Assembly: GCA_002713365.1 (NCBI GenBank)
Contig: PASR01000008.1
Location: 334,363 to 398,362 of the forward strand
From: Rhodospirillaceae bacterium
Lineage (GTDB): Bacteria > Pseudomonadota > Alphaproteobacteria > UBA6615
Length of the DNA stretch: 64,000 nt
Direction: 5' to 3'
Part shown: positions 10,079-23,314 of the stretch, in pieces
Layout: each line of letters begins with the position of its first letter
Numbering within the stretch: the stretch's first letter is position 1
Position numbers and translations under genes: made by a program
Notes under the pieces: model-generated
The model's database searches: none
Told to the model about the DNA's origin: nothing
What the model saw: the letters and a program-made list of their open reading frames with translations, nothing else

Positions 10079-10834
10079 ATGAACGAAACAATCAATTTAT
10101 TACCATCTGGTATTTGGAACATAGACCTTGCCATCGCATCAATAACTTTATTGACTGCAGGACTTATCAGAGGTTTCGCGGGTTTTGGGTCTGCAATGAT
10201 CAATGCTCCTATATTAAGTCTACTTTGGGGCCCAACAATTGGTATACCTATAGCTGCATTAATCGAGTTCGTTCCAGCAATACAACTAACTCCCAGGGCA
10301 ATTCCCAACGCACAATGGAAGCTGGTGTGGCTATTAGGAATTCCAGCGTTACTAATAATACCAGCTGGTTCTTGGCTATTAATCATTCTACCTAGCGATA
10401 TAATCCGTCGCATTGTGGCGATTGCCGTTCTCATTCTTGTAATAACTTTATGGTCAGGTTGGCGTTATAAAGGTAAACGGACATCAATCATAAGTGGTCT
10501 TGTTGGGGCTATGAGTGGGTTACTTTCTGGCGCAACTGGAATAGGAGGCCCCCCCGTAATTCTCTACTTAATGGCGGGCGAGGATAAACCAACAACTTTA
10601 CGCGCCAATATGATAGGTTATTTTACTATTGTCTTAATTGGCTTAGCAGTAACTTATTATTTACTAGGGCTTTTCAATCAATATGTTATTTGGCGTACAG
10701 CCTTATTAGTACCTTCATTTATTGTTGGAATTTTTATTGGCTCCTTAATTTTTCCATATTCGTCTGAGCGTGTTTTTAGAAATATAGCCTTGCTTATATT
10801 AGCTTGCTCAGCAACTTACGTATTATTAGCCTAA
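10079..10834 (+). CDS. TauE/SafE-family sulfite/anion exporter-like membrane protein
   Basis: 251 aa; GLIRGFAGFGSAM and GLLSGATGIGGPPVILYLM repeats typical of TauE/SafE. Confidence 0.85.
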   Translation: MNETINLLPSGIWNIDLAIASITLLTAGLIRGFAGFGSAMINAPILSLLWGPTIGIPIAALIEFVPAIQLTPRAIPNAQWKLVWLLGIPALLIIPAGSWLLIILPSDIIRRIVAIAVLILVITLWSGWRYKGKRTSIISGLVGAMSGLLSGATGIGGPPVILYLMAGEDKPTTLRANMIGYFTIVLIGLAVTYYLLGLFNQYVIWRTALLVPSFIVGIFIGSLIFPYSSERVFRNIALLILACSATYVLLA

Positions 10835-10843
10835 AAAGTTTGT

Positions 10844-12673
10844 TTACTTACAAGTTAGTGGCAGCGCTTCATGGGCAGCACTCATAAAGGTTTTCCAAAT
10901 TTCGGCTGGAATACCTCCTCCTGTGATGGATCTCCCTCGTTTTTGTTTCATAGGGCTATTATTATCGTTACCTAGCCATACTCCCGTTACGAGTTTATCC
11001 GTATACCCAATAAACCAGGCATCTCGCGATTGCTGACTTGTTCCCGACTTGCCTGCTGCCATATAACCAAAGTTTGCTGCACGACCTGTACCTTTTTGAA
11101 TAACGGCACGTAACAGTGTTTCCATGACATCAACATACTTAGAATTTATAACTTGGTGACTAGATAATTTTCTTCTGTGATATAGTCTTTGTTCGCCTGA
11201 CCTAACCTCAACTAAACCATAAGGCAAAACAGCCCTACCACCATTAGCGAATACCGCATAAGCAGCAGTGAGCTCAAGTAGTGTTACTTCACCAGTCCCC
11301 AGTGATAGTGAGGGATGGCTTGTAAGTTCTGATGTAATACCTAAGCGACGCGCAGCCTTTAAGATATTATCTCGTCCAATGTCTTCAGCAACCCTTACAG
11401 CCGTTGAATTAATTGAACGCGCAACTGCATCAAGAAGTGATACTTTACCGTAAAATCTACCCGAGAAATTTCTAGGCGACCAACCATCAACTGTTATTGG
11501 TGCATCCAAAACAATTGTGTCTGGTTTCATCCCCGCCTCAACCGCAGGTAGATACACAATTGGTTTAAAGGCAGAACCTGGCTGCCGATAAGCTTGAGTT
11601 GCCCTATTAAACTGGCTTTTTTTGTAATTACGGCCACCAATCATAGCGCAAACTCTGCCTTGCGGGGTCATTGCAACCAATGCTACTTGGGACTCAATAT
11701 CTATTTGTTTAATGACTTTATATGCTAGTCTTTGAAGGTGGGGGCTTAAAGTAGTATAAACAGTGAGGTCACTGCTCCTGTTGCTTGCTATAGCTACCGC
11801 ACTGTCAAGTACCCAGTCAGCAAAATAACGCCTGCTATATTCAGATCTTTCCATATCTTTAGATAAGTGTTTCTGATTATTTAATACAAATCCCTGAGAA
11901 ACAGTTTTTATATTTAATTTATCTACAAATGAATTAGGCAAAAGCCCCTGCTCAACCATTTTAGACAAAACTATATTCGCCCTGCCTATTGCTGCCTCCA
12001 GATTATAGGCGGGGTTTAGCCTAGACGGGGCTTTCAAAAGACCGGCAAGAATTGCAGATTGATAAACATCTAAATCTCGAGCAGATATTCCAAAATACCT
12101 TTGAGAGGCCGCCTCTACCCCATAAGTCCCGGAACCTAGATAAACTCGATTTAAGTAAATAGAAAGCAAATCCTCTTTTGTAAAATTATGTTCAAGCCAA
12201 AATGCTAGAATTAGCTCCTTAATTTTACGATCAATAGTGCGCTCTGGTGTAAGAAATAGGTTTTTTGCAAGTTGTTGAGTTAAAGTTGATCCCCCTTGGA
12301 CGAACCGACCCTTGCGCAAGTTAACGGTCATAGCTCTTATTAAACCCCGACCATCAAACCCTCTATGTCTAAAAAAGCGCTGGTCTTCTATCGCAACGAC
12401 GGCCTGCACCAAGTGGAGAGGAAGTTCTTTAACATCTAAAAGACTTCCATAAAGATCTCCATAAGAAGCTAAACGCCCACCCTCAGCATCAGTAATTATT
12501 ACACCTGGTCTTCGCATTTTTGCTGAAGTGCTGCTAAGGCCATCAATAGACGGCAAGTCCCAAGCAAAATAAACTACAGCCAGTGCGCTAATAAGCACAC
12601 CCCAAATCACTATAACCACAGTCCATTTTATAAACCGCGCTACAAGATTGATAGTTTTATTAAAAAAGGCCAA
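10844..12673 (-). CDS. class A penicillin-binding protein (PBP1A-like)
   Basis: 609 aa; glycosyltransferase motifs EDQRFFRHRGFD and GGSTLTQQLAKNLFL; transpeptidase SAFKP, SIN, KSGTS. Confidence 0.9.
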   Translation of the reverse strand: MAFFNKTINLVARFIKWTVVIVIWGVLISALAVVYFAWDLPSIDGLSSTSAKMRRPGVIITDAEGGRLASYGDLYGSLLDVKELPLHLVQAVVAIEDQRFFRHRGFDGRGLIRAMTVNLRKGRFVQGGSTLTQQLAKNLFLTPERTIDRKIKELILAFWLEHNFTKEDLLSIYLNRVYLGSGTYGVEAASQRYFGISARDLDVYQSAILAGLLKAPSRLNPAYNLEAAIGRANIVLSKMVEQGLLPNSFVDKLNIKTVSQGFVLNNQKHLSKDMERSEYSRRYFADWVLDSAVAIASNRSSDLTVYTTLSPHLQRLAYKVIKQIDIESQVALVAMTPQGRVCAMIGGRNYKKSQFNRATQAYRQPGSAFKPIVYLPAVEAGMKPDTIVLDAPITVDGWSPRNFSGRFYGKVSLLDAVARSINSTAVRVAEDIGRDNILKAARRLGITSELTSHPSLSLGTGEVTLLELTAAYAVFANGGRAVLPYGLVEVRSGEQRLYHRRKLSSHQVINSKYVDVMETLLRAVIQKGTGRAANFGYMAAGKSGTSQQSRDAWFIGYTDKLVTGVWLGNDNNSPMKQKRGRSITGGGIPAEIWKTFMSAAHEALPLTCK

Positions 12674-12760
12674 TATACCCTAAGCCATTCTCACTCTTAT
12701 ATTTAAATTTAGTTCTTTAGATTATCAGAGCGCTTTTGTTTAACCATATAAAAATAGGCT

Positions 12761-16516
<3,756 letters not shown>

Positions 16517-16520
<4 letters not shown>

Positions 16521-17635
16521 ACTCGCATCGGCATTAGAACGTATAACGCTCTATCATCACTGGAATCACGAACAATCGTAGGGGATGCGGGATCAGCAAG
16601 GACAAATTGAGCATTATCCCCTTCAATTTGTGCAGTAATATCAAGTAGATATTTAGAATTAAAGCCAATCTCCATATCATCTTCAGAATAACTAACTTCG
16701 AGTTCTTCTATGGCACTTCCATTATCAGTACTGGTCGCGGACAAAGTTAATGTTCCAGGGCTTACAACCAATTTTATTGAACGGCTTTTTTCTGAAGATA
16801 TGGTGGACACACGATCAACTGCATCCGCAAAGACATCGCTATTTACTAGTAATATTTTATCATTATCAGTTGGAATAACACGTTCATAATCGGGGAATGT
16901 ACCATCAATTAGCTTAGAAGTAAGAATAACATCATCAAATTCTATACGAATTCTAGTTTCACTGAGGGCCACATCTATATTTTCTAATGTCTCGTCAATT
17001 AACTTACGCACCTCAGTGATTGCCTTGCGAGGTAGAATCACCCCAGTCATATTTTCTGCCCCAACTGGTAACGGCATTTCAACCCTTGCTAGCCTATGCC
17101 CATCAGTCGCAACAGCTCTTAGAAATTTTTTGTCACCCATGTCAACTGAATGAAGATATATACCGTTTAAATAATAACGGGTTTCTTCAGTGGATATTGC
17201 AAACCTTGTGCGATCTATTACCGCGCGCAGTTCATCAGCCGGTATAGAAAAAACAACTGGAAGGTCACCGCCTGTAAGAATTGGAAAATCCTCAGTAGGC
17301 AAGGTGCTTAAGCTAAAGCGAGACCTACCTGAGTTTATCAATAGCTTTCCTTCCGCCGCATCAGTTTCTATTTCGACCTGTGATCCATCAGCGAGTTTAC
17401 GAACAATATCATAAAGAGTATGAGCTGGAGCTGTACTCGCACCCTTAACGCTAACATCAGCGCCTATTTTTTCGTTTATAGCTAGGTCCATGTCTGTGGC
17501 TGTTAAAGTTAGAGATCCATCAGTTGCATCTAACAATACGTTAGCTAAAATTGGTATCGTATTACGTCTTTCAACAACACTCTGCACATGAGCTAGTGCT
17601 TTTAGTAAGGTAGATCGTTCGATCGTCAGCTTCAT
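16517..17635 (-). CDS. dnaN: DNA polymerase III subunit beta (sliding clamp)
   Basis: MKLTIERSTLLKALAHVQSVVERRNTIPILANVLL; probable start is codon 5 of the ORF 16517-17647. Confidence 0.97.
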
Positions 17636-17912
17636 TGTCTTTCTCAAACTCTTTTTGCCGCTCTCCGACCTAAAGAGGGCTATAAAACTAGTTAGTATAA
17701 AAGCTATATTTGCCTAATTAATTGCCCTTAAAAACCTAAGCCTTTGAAGCAAATACAGCTATTGTTTATACACTACATAAATTAAAACAAATGCTACTTT
17801 ATTATAGCAGTAAAAGAATGATTCGACAGTGAAATCATACTAATTTAAGAAAGAACAATTCTAATTAGCTTTTGTAAATATATCATTAAATTTGATAGAT
17901 AATGTAATCTAA

Positions 17913-19352
17913 CTAAATTTCTAGCATACGCCGTAACAATTCAACATCTTCATGAAAACTGCTATCCAATGTTCGAAGTTCTTCTACTTTTTTAACGGCA
18001 TGCATAACAGTAGTGTGGTCTCTTCCACCAAATTTGCGCCCAATCTCAGGCAAAGAGCGCGCAGTTAATTGCTTAGATAAATACATTGCGACCTGCCTCG
18101 GCCTTGCTACCGCTCTAGCTCGACGCGCAGAGTGCATATCTACCAATCTTACATTAAAATGCTCAGCTACGCACTTTTGTATTTCTTCAATCGTAATTCG
18201 CCTATCATTAGCCCTAAGGAGATCACGTAATATTTCCTGGGTCACCTCTAATGTAACCGCATCGCCAACCAAGGTCGATTGAGCAACAATGCGATTAAGT
18301 GCACCCTCTAATTCACGAACGTTAGAGTTAATCTTGTGAGCAAGAAACTCCACCACCTTATCAGGCAACTTAGCCCCCAATCTCTCTGCCTTATCCTTAA
18401 GAATCCCCAAACGTAATTCATAATCTGTTGGGTGTATGTCAGCAACCAACCCACATCCTAACCTTGAACGCAGGCGTTCCTCCATGCCCTCAAGATCTGA
18501 TGGTGACTTATCAGCTGATACAACTATTTGACGGTTTTGATCAACTAAAGCGTTAAATGTATGAAAGAATTCTTCTTGTGTAGAATCTTTTCCACAAATG
18601 AACTGAATATCATCGATCATTAAAACATCAACCGAACGAAATTGCTCCTTAAAATCCATAGTGGTTCGAAATCTCAATGCCCTTACAAACTGGTACATAA
18701 ATTTCTCAGCTGACATATACAAGACCCTTCGCCCAGGGTTTTCACTAGTTATATGCCAAGCTATAGCGTGCATCAGATGCGTTTTACCTAATCCCACACC
18801 CCCAAATAAAAATAAGGGATTAAATTGAACGCTATCTGATTCCGCTGCCCTTCTAGCAGCAGCATGAGCTAATTCATTAGTACGCCCAACGATAAAATTT
18901 TTGAAAGTAAATCGCTTATCCAACAAATCAGTAACGTTTTTTGTGTCAGACTGCTCTAAATTACCCTCTCCATTATTATCACCCTGATCTGAAAGAGGAA
19001 TAGCTGTTAGACTTTGATTGCCTCCATCTTTATCACGACCTGCCAAACTAGGCGTTTTTATCAAGGTACTAATCGGCTCAACAATTATCTCTACCTCAGT
19101 TACACCAGAATTTTTCTCCTGCCAGAGCTCAGTTAATCTATCCCCATAATTCTGCTCTATCCAGTCCCGCATAAACCTCGTCGGAACAGTAATACGCAAT
19201 CGGCTGCCTAGAATTTCGCCCAGAGTTAGTGGTTTTAACCAACTATTAAACGCAGCGTCCCCAACCTCTGCACGCAGTTGACCTCTTACACTGGCCCATT
19301 GTTCAGCCAAGGTTGAATTAGAATTTTCCCAATGATCTACCATGTCAAACAC
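17913..19352 (-). CDS. dnaA: chromosomal replication initiator protein DnaA
   Basis: 479 aa; FLFGGVGLGKTHLMHAI, DVLMIDDIQFI, C-terminal GRDHTTVMHAVKKVE. Confidence 0.98.
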   Translation of the reverse strand: MFDMVDHWENSNSTLAEQWASVRGQLRAEVGDAAFNSWLKPLTLGEILGSRLRITVPTRFMRDWIEQNYGDRLTELWQEKNSGVTEVEIIVEPISTLIKTPSLAGRDKDGGNQSLTAIPLSDQGDNNGEGNLEQSDTKNVTDLLDKRFTFKNFIVGRTNELAHAAARRAAESDSVQFNPLFLFGGVGLGKTHLMHAIAWHITSENPGRRVLYMSAEKFMYQFVRALRFRTTMDFKEQFRSVDVLMIDDIQFICGKDSTQEEFFHTFNALVDQNRQIVVSADKSPSDLEGMEERLRSRLGCGLVADIHPTDYELRLGILKDKAERLGAKLPDKVVEFLAHKINSNVRELEGALNRIVAQSTLVGDAVTLEVTQEILRDLLRANDRRITIEEIQKCVAEHFNVRLVDMHSARRARAVARPRQVAMYLSKQLTARSLPEIGRKFGGRDHTTVMHAVKKVEELRTLDSSFHEDVELLRRMLEI

Positions 19353-19890
19353 TGAGTATTTTTATTAAACGAACTATTTATAACAGAACCACATTTTTGG
19401 ATTAAGCAATCATTAGCAAAAACAACTTTATCGGGCCAATCTTGGAATAGTCTTCTGTGATGGTAATATCCGGTACTCAAATGCTCTCTCCCCAAAACGC
19501 CTGCCAGCAAGTGAAAGACTACTTGTCTTTAGCTTACCCTAAGTTGGCAACACACTCATTTAACAATCCGTAAAAACCGGAGAACAATTCTCCAAATAAA
19601 CCAACAAAAATAAGGTTTTTATTACTAGACTGCTTTACTTAACTTTTACTTAACTTTTTATTACCGTTACTTCAATTTGACACCAGGGTAGGTTTTATTA
19701 CTTAGTTTTATTAAACAATCTAATCACCATAATTAATAAGTGAGTCGAGTTAGTAATGAATATTATATAATTATTATATTTATTGGCCCAAGAGCGAGGA
19801 CTACCATACATACCACAGGCTCAGGCCGCAACAACTCTAAGCAAGTTTTGAAGAAAAAAATTGTTTTTTTTTTTATTTTTTGCAAAAATA

Positions 19891-19915
19891 AAGCCGCGCT
19901 CCGAGGGCGCGGCTT
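19891..19915 (-). terminator. Rho-independent terminator of rpsT
   Basis: minus strand AAGCCGCGCCCTCGGAGCGCGGCTT hairpin followed by T-rich tract, about 30 nt after the rpsT stop. Confidence 0.85.
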
Positions 19916-19942
19916 CACACAAAATATATAATCTACAATCGC

Positions 19943-20206
19943 TTACGACATAACCTTAATACGAGCCGATAACCTGGACAAGCGTCGGTTAACAGTATTC
20001 TTTTTTAGAACACCTTTCGTTACTCCGCGATGTAATTCAGGTTGAGCCGCCCGAAATGCCTCAACAGCGTCTCCACGGTCACCATTTTCAATAGCTTGTT
20101 CAACCTTTTTAACGTGTGTCCGAATACGGCTAACACGATTTCGGTTAATTAATGTACGTCTTTCATTGCGACGAATTCTTTGTTTCGCCGATGCATGATG
20201 TGCCAT
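19943..20206 (-). CDS. rpsT: 30S ribosomal protein S20
   Basis: 87 aa; [36 protein letters not shown]. Confidence 0.97.
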   Translation of the reverse strand: MAHHASAKQRIRRNERRTLINRNRVSRIRTHVKKVEQAIENGDRGDAVEAFRAAQPELHRGVTKGVLKKNTVNRRLSRLSARIKVMS

Positions 20207-20242
20207 AATATCAATTCTTCTTTCATGTAGACTGCGGCGCGG

Positions 20243-20271
20243 CTTATAACGGGGCTTCCCTATTGCGTCAA
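20243..20271 (-). promoter_or_regulatory. Sigma70-type promoter of rpsT
   Basis: minus strand TTGACG-N17-TATAAG with GC-rich stretch GCCGCGCC immediately downstream, upstream of rpsT. Confidence 0.7.
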
Positions 20272-20302
20272 GACCACTAGTGAAAATGCAATCTTTTTAT
20301 TT

Positions 20303-21085
20303 CTATCTATTTTTAAAATTTGGACGCTTTTTAGCGATAAAGGCTGCCATACCTTCTTTTTGATCGTATGAAGCAAAAGTTGAATGAAATAATCGGCGCT
20401 CGTAATGAATTCCCGCAGCCAAGGATACCTCATAAGCCTGGTTAACAGAATCTTTTGCCAAATAAGTAATAGGTCGAGACATACTAGCGATAAGACCGGC
20501 GGTTTTGACTGCATCCTCCATTAAATTCGCCAAAGGCACCACACGGCTAATCAAACCAGACCTTTCGGCTTCTTCAGAATCCATCATTCTACCAGACAAG
20601 ACCATTTCCATAGCTTTAGACTTGCCGACCAGACGGGTAAGCCTCTGCGTTCCACCAGCCCCTGGTATTGTCCCAAGAGTTATTTCTGGTTGTCCAAACT
20701 TTGCATTGTCCGCAGCAATTATAAAGTCACACATCATTGCAAGTTCACAACCACCACCCAATGCAAAACCGGCCACTGCTGCGATAATTGGCTTACGACA
20801 ATTACTTACTTTTTCCCAATCACCAGTAATGAAATCTTCCATATAGGCACTAATGAAAGTTTTTTTCTCCATTTCCTTAATATCAGCTCCAGCAGCAAAA
20901 GCCTTCTCTGAACCAGTGAGCACTATGCAACCAATATCATCATTAGCTTCAAAAGCATCTAAGGCGTTTCCTAACTCAGAAATTAAATCAGCACAAAGTG
21001 CATTTAGTGCCTCTGGCCTATCCAATGTTATAATTCCAACATGCTCTTGTATTTCAGTTTTAATGTTTTCATAACTCATAACCAA
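20303..21085 (-). CDS. enoyl-CoA hydratase/isomerase
   Basis: 260 aa; crotonase motifs ITLDRPEALNAL, AFAAGADIKEM, AGFALGGGCELAMMCDFIIAA, GTIPGAGGTQRL. Confidence 0.93.
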   Translation of the reverse strand: MVMSYENIKTEIQEHVGIITLDRPEALNALCADLISELGNALDAFEANDDIGCIVLTGSEKAFAAGADIKEMEKKTFISAYMEDFITGDWEKVSNCRKPIIAAVAGFALGGGCELAMMCDFIIAADNAKFGQPEITLGTIPGAGGTQRLTRLVGKSKAMEMVLSGRMMDSEEAERSGLISRVVPLANLMEDAVKTAGLIASMSRPITYLAKDSVNQAYEVSLAAGIHYERRLFHSTFASYDQKEGMAAFIAKKRPNFKNR

Positions 21086-21131
21086 ACCGTCCTTAGTTGC
21101 ACCCCATCCTGAGTGTGATAAATTATTAATA

Positions 21132-21521
21132 TTATTTAGGCGTGATAGAAAACTTCACTATCAAAATATTATTTTTCTCTTTAGACACAATTTCTAGAAC
21201 TTCCCCGGCGCGTAACCAGCTATTAAGAGCACCACTAGTATTATATTTTTTCCACCCCAACCTAGGCAATGTAGTATTATAGAAAGAAACGACTGCATTT
21301 TTTGAAGAATTCCCTCGTGCTTTAGCTTCAACAATACGGCCCTCCAACTTATTAAAGCTTAAGCTCGCATCTACTTCTTCAACGAAACCAGGTGGCAAGG
21401 GTAGGTCCGCAACAAAAGATAAGTACTTTTGGCCCAAAGCCTGTAAGGGAATTACAAGAAAAGTCAGCAAAAAAAAACTAACTATAATCGTATATAATTT
21501 TTTATTCAAAAACCATAGCAT
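21132..21521 (-). CDS. exported hypothetical protein
   Basis: 129 aa with hydrophobic signal; VVSFYNTTLPRLGW; between echA and mutM. Confidence 0.65.
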   Translation of the reverse strand: MLWFLNKKLYTIIVSFFLLTFLVIPLQALGQKYLSFVADLPLPPGFVEEVDASLSFNKLEGRIVEAKARGNSSKNAVVSFYNTTLPRLGWKKYNTSGALNSWLRAGEVLEIVSKEKNNILIVKFSITPK

Positions 21522-21541
21522 ATATTAGGCTCACTTTAGGT

Positions 21542-22390
21542 TTAACGTTGCCATTGAGAACAAAAAAAAGTGGATCTTCCACTTTGCGAAATACGCTGTA
21601 TACAACCTTCTAATCTGTCAGTTATTTCACAGCGAGGACAATATTCTCGTTCCCGTCCATAAACAGCAAACTGATGCTGAAAATATCCTAACCCCCCATC
21701 GGCATGCCGAAAATCGCGCAAAGAGGATCCACCGGCAGAGATAGCTAACAACAATACATGTTTAATAGAAGCGGCTAATCTCTCTGCCCTAACCCCCTGA
21801 ATTGTATAAGCACCTCTTTTAGGCGATATATTAGAGTGATACAGCGCCTCACAAACATAGATATTTCCAAGCCCAGCAACAATTTTCTGATTAAGTAATG
21901 CTGATTTTATTGATGTTCGTCGCCCGTATAACTTAGCAGCTAATGCGGGCCCATTAAAGGAATTACCTAAAGGTTCCGGTCCAAGATCGCGTATAAATTT
22001 ATGATTATTAACCTCAGTAGTTGCCAGCAGGGCCATAAACCCAAAACGTCTAGGATCATTGAAGCGAACTTCACAACCACGCCGGGTTCGAAAAATAACA
22101 TGATCATGCTTTTGCCTGGGTGGCTTATCTGAACCCGGAGAAAACACTTGAAAGCGACCACTCATTCCTAGATGGACGAGCAATTCATGTCCATTACTCA
22201 GTCTAATCAAAAGATACTTGGCTCTCCTTGCTATATCCAAAACCTTGCAGCCTGCTAGACGCTCGTGCATATTATCTGGCAAAGGAAACCTAAGGGCAGA
22301 AGTATGTATTTCAACACCTCTTATTACATCCCCCTCTATGGCCTTAAGTAAACCTTTTCGGGTAGTTTCAACTTCGGGTAGTTCAGGCAT
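21542..22390 (-). CDS. mutM: formamidopyrimidine-DNA glycosylase
   Basis: 282 aa; MPELPEVETTRKGL N-terminus, zinc finger YCPRCE...RSTFFCSQWQ. Confidence 0.97.
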   Translation of the reverse strand: MPELPEVETTRKGLLKAIEGDVIRGVEIHTSALRFPLPDNMHERLAGCKVLDIARRAKYLLIRLSNGHELLVHLGMSGRFQVFSPGSDKPPRQKHDHVIFRTRRGCEVRFNDPRRFGFMALLATTEVNNHKFIRDLGPEPLGNSFNGPALAAKLYGRRTSIKSALLNQKIVAGLGNIYVCEALYHSNISPKRGAYTIQGVRAERLAASIKHVLLLAISAGGSSLRDFRHADGGLGYFQHQFAVYGREREYCPRCEITDRLEGCIQRISQSGRSTFFCSQWQR

Positions 22391-22526
22391 ATTTATTCCG
22401 GGAAATAATCCAGGCGTTTATGTTAACTAATAATAGATATAGCCGATGAATGACTACGGCACAAACATTAGTACTATCGAAAAAAATAATCCAGCAGCGT
22501 AACATTTTCTAATATATATTTAATCT

Positions 22527-23303
22527 ATGACAGATCAAAAAAAGAAAAAAGAAAAACAAACAACACATTTCGGGTTCACTGAAATACCATTGGCAGAGAA
22601 AACACTAAAAGTAAGAACAGTTTTCGATTCTGTGTCCAGTAACTACGACCTCATGAATGACATGATGAGTTTTGGTGTGCACCGTCTATGGAAGTCATCC
22701 CTTATAGATCAGCTCAACCCCAAAGCCGGTATGGATATAATTGATGTAGCTGGTGGCACAGGGGATATAGCAAAGAAAATTATTAAAAGGTGTGATGATA
22801 AAGTTAGAGTTACAATCTGCGATATAAATGCCAATATGTTACAAACTTGCCGCAATAAATTCATAGATAGTGGACAAATATCAGGCCCTAATATTCCTAC
22901 ATTAGTGTGCGGAAATGCTGAAGACTTGCCCTTCGCAGATGCCTCAGTAGATGCTTATACGATAGCTTTTGGCCTTAGGAATATAACTGAGATAGACCTA
23001 GCTCTAAAAGAAGCCCATCGAGTGCTAAAGCCAGGGGGACATTTTTTATGTCTAGAGTTTAGCCAAGTTGCTTCACCTATAATATCTGAACTCTATGACA
23101 AATACTCCTTCCTTGTGCTTCCAAAACTAGGAGAGGTAATTGCAAATGACCGAGAATCATATGTCTACCTAGTAGAAAGCATTCGTAAATTTCCTAAACA
23201 GGAGGAGTTAGTATCTATGCTCCATAAGGCTAAGTTTAGTCGAATAAATTTTAGAAATTTATCCGGTGGAATCGTAGCAATCCACTCTGCTTGGCGAATT
23301 TAG
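22527..23303 (+). CDS. ubiE: ubiquinone/menaquinone C-methyltransferase
   Basis: 258 aa; VFDSVSSNYDLMNDMMSFGVHRLWK, DVAGGTGDIA. Confidence 0.96.
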   Translation: MTDQKKKKEKQTTHFGFTEIPLAEKTLKVRTVFDSVSSNYDLMNDMMSFGVHRLWKSSLIDQLNPKAGMDIIDVAGGTGDIAKKIIKRCDDKVRVTICDINANMLQTCRNKFIDSGQISGPNIPTLVCGNAEDLPFADASVDAYTIAFGLRNITEIDLALKEAHRVLKPGGHFLCLEFSQVASPIISELYDKYSFLVLPKLGEVIANDRESYVYLVESIRKFPKQEELVSMLHKAKFSRINFRNLSGGIVAIHSAWRI

Positions 23304-23314
23304 GAACATTTAGC

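Noticed and set aside
17773-17783. TTATACACT near-match DnaA box in the dnaA-dnaN gap
   Set aside because: One mismatch and isolated; not enough to call oriC.
19740-19931. 63-aa ORF upstream of dnaA
   Set aside because: Overlaps the rpsT terminator, low-complexity translation, no RBS or family resemblance.
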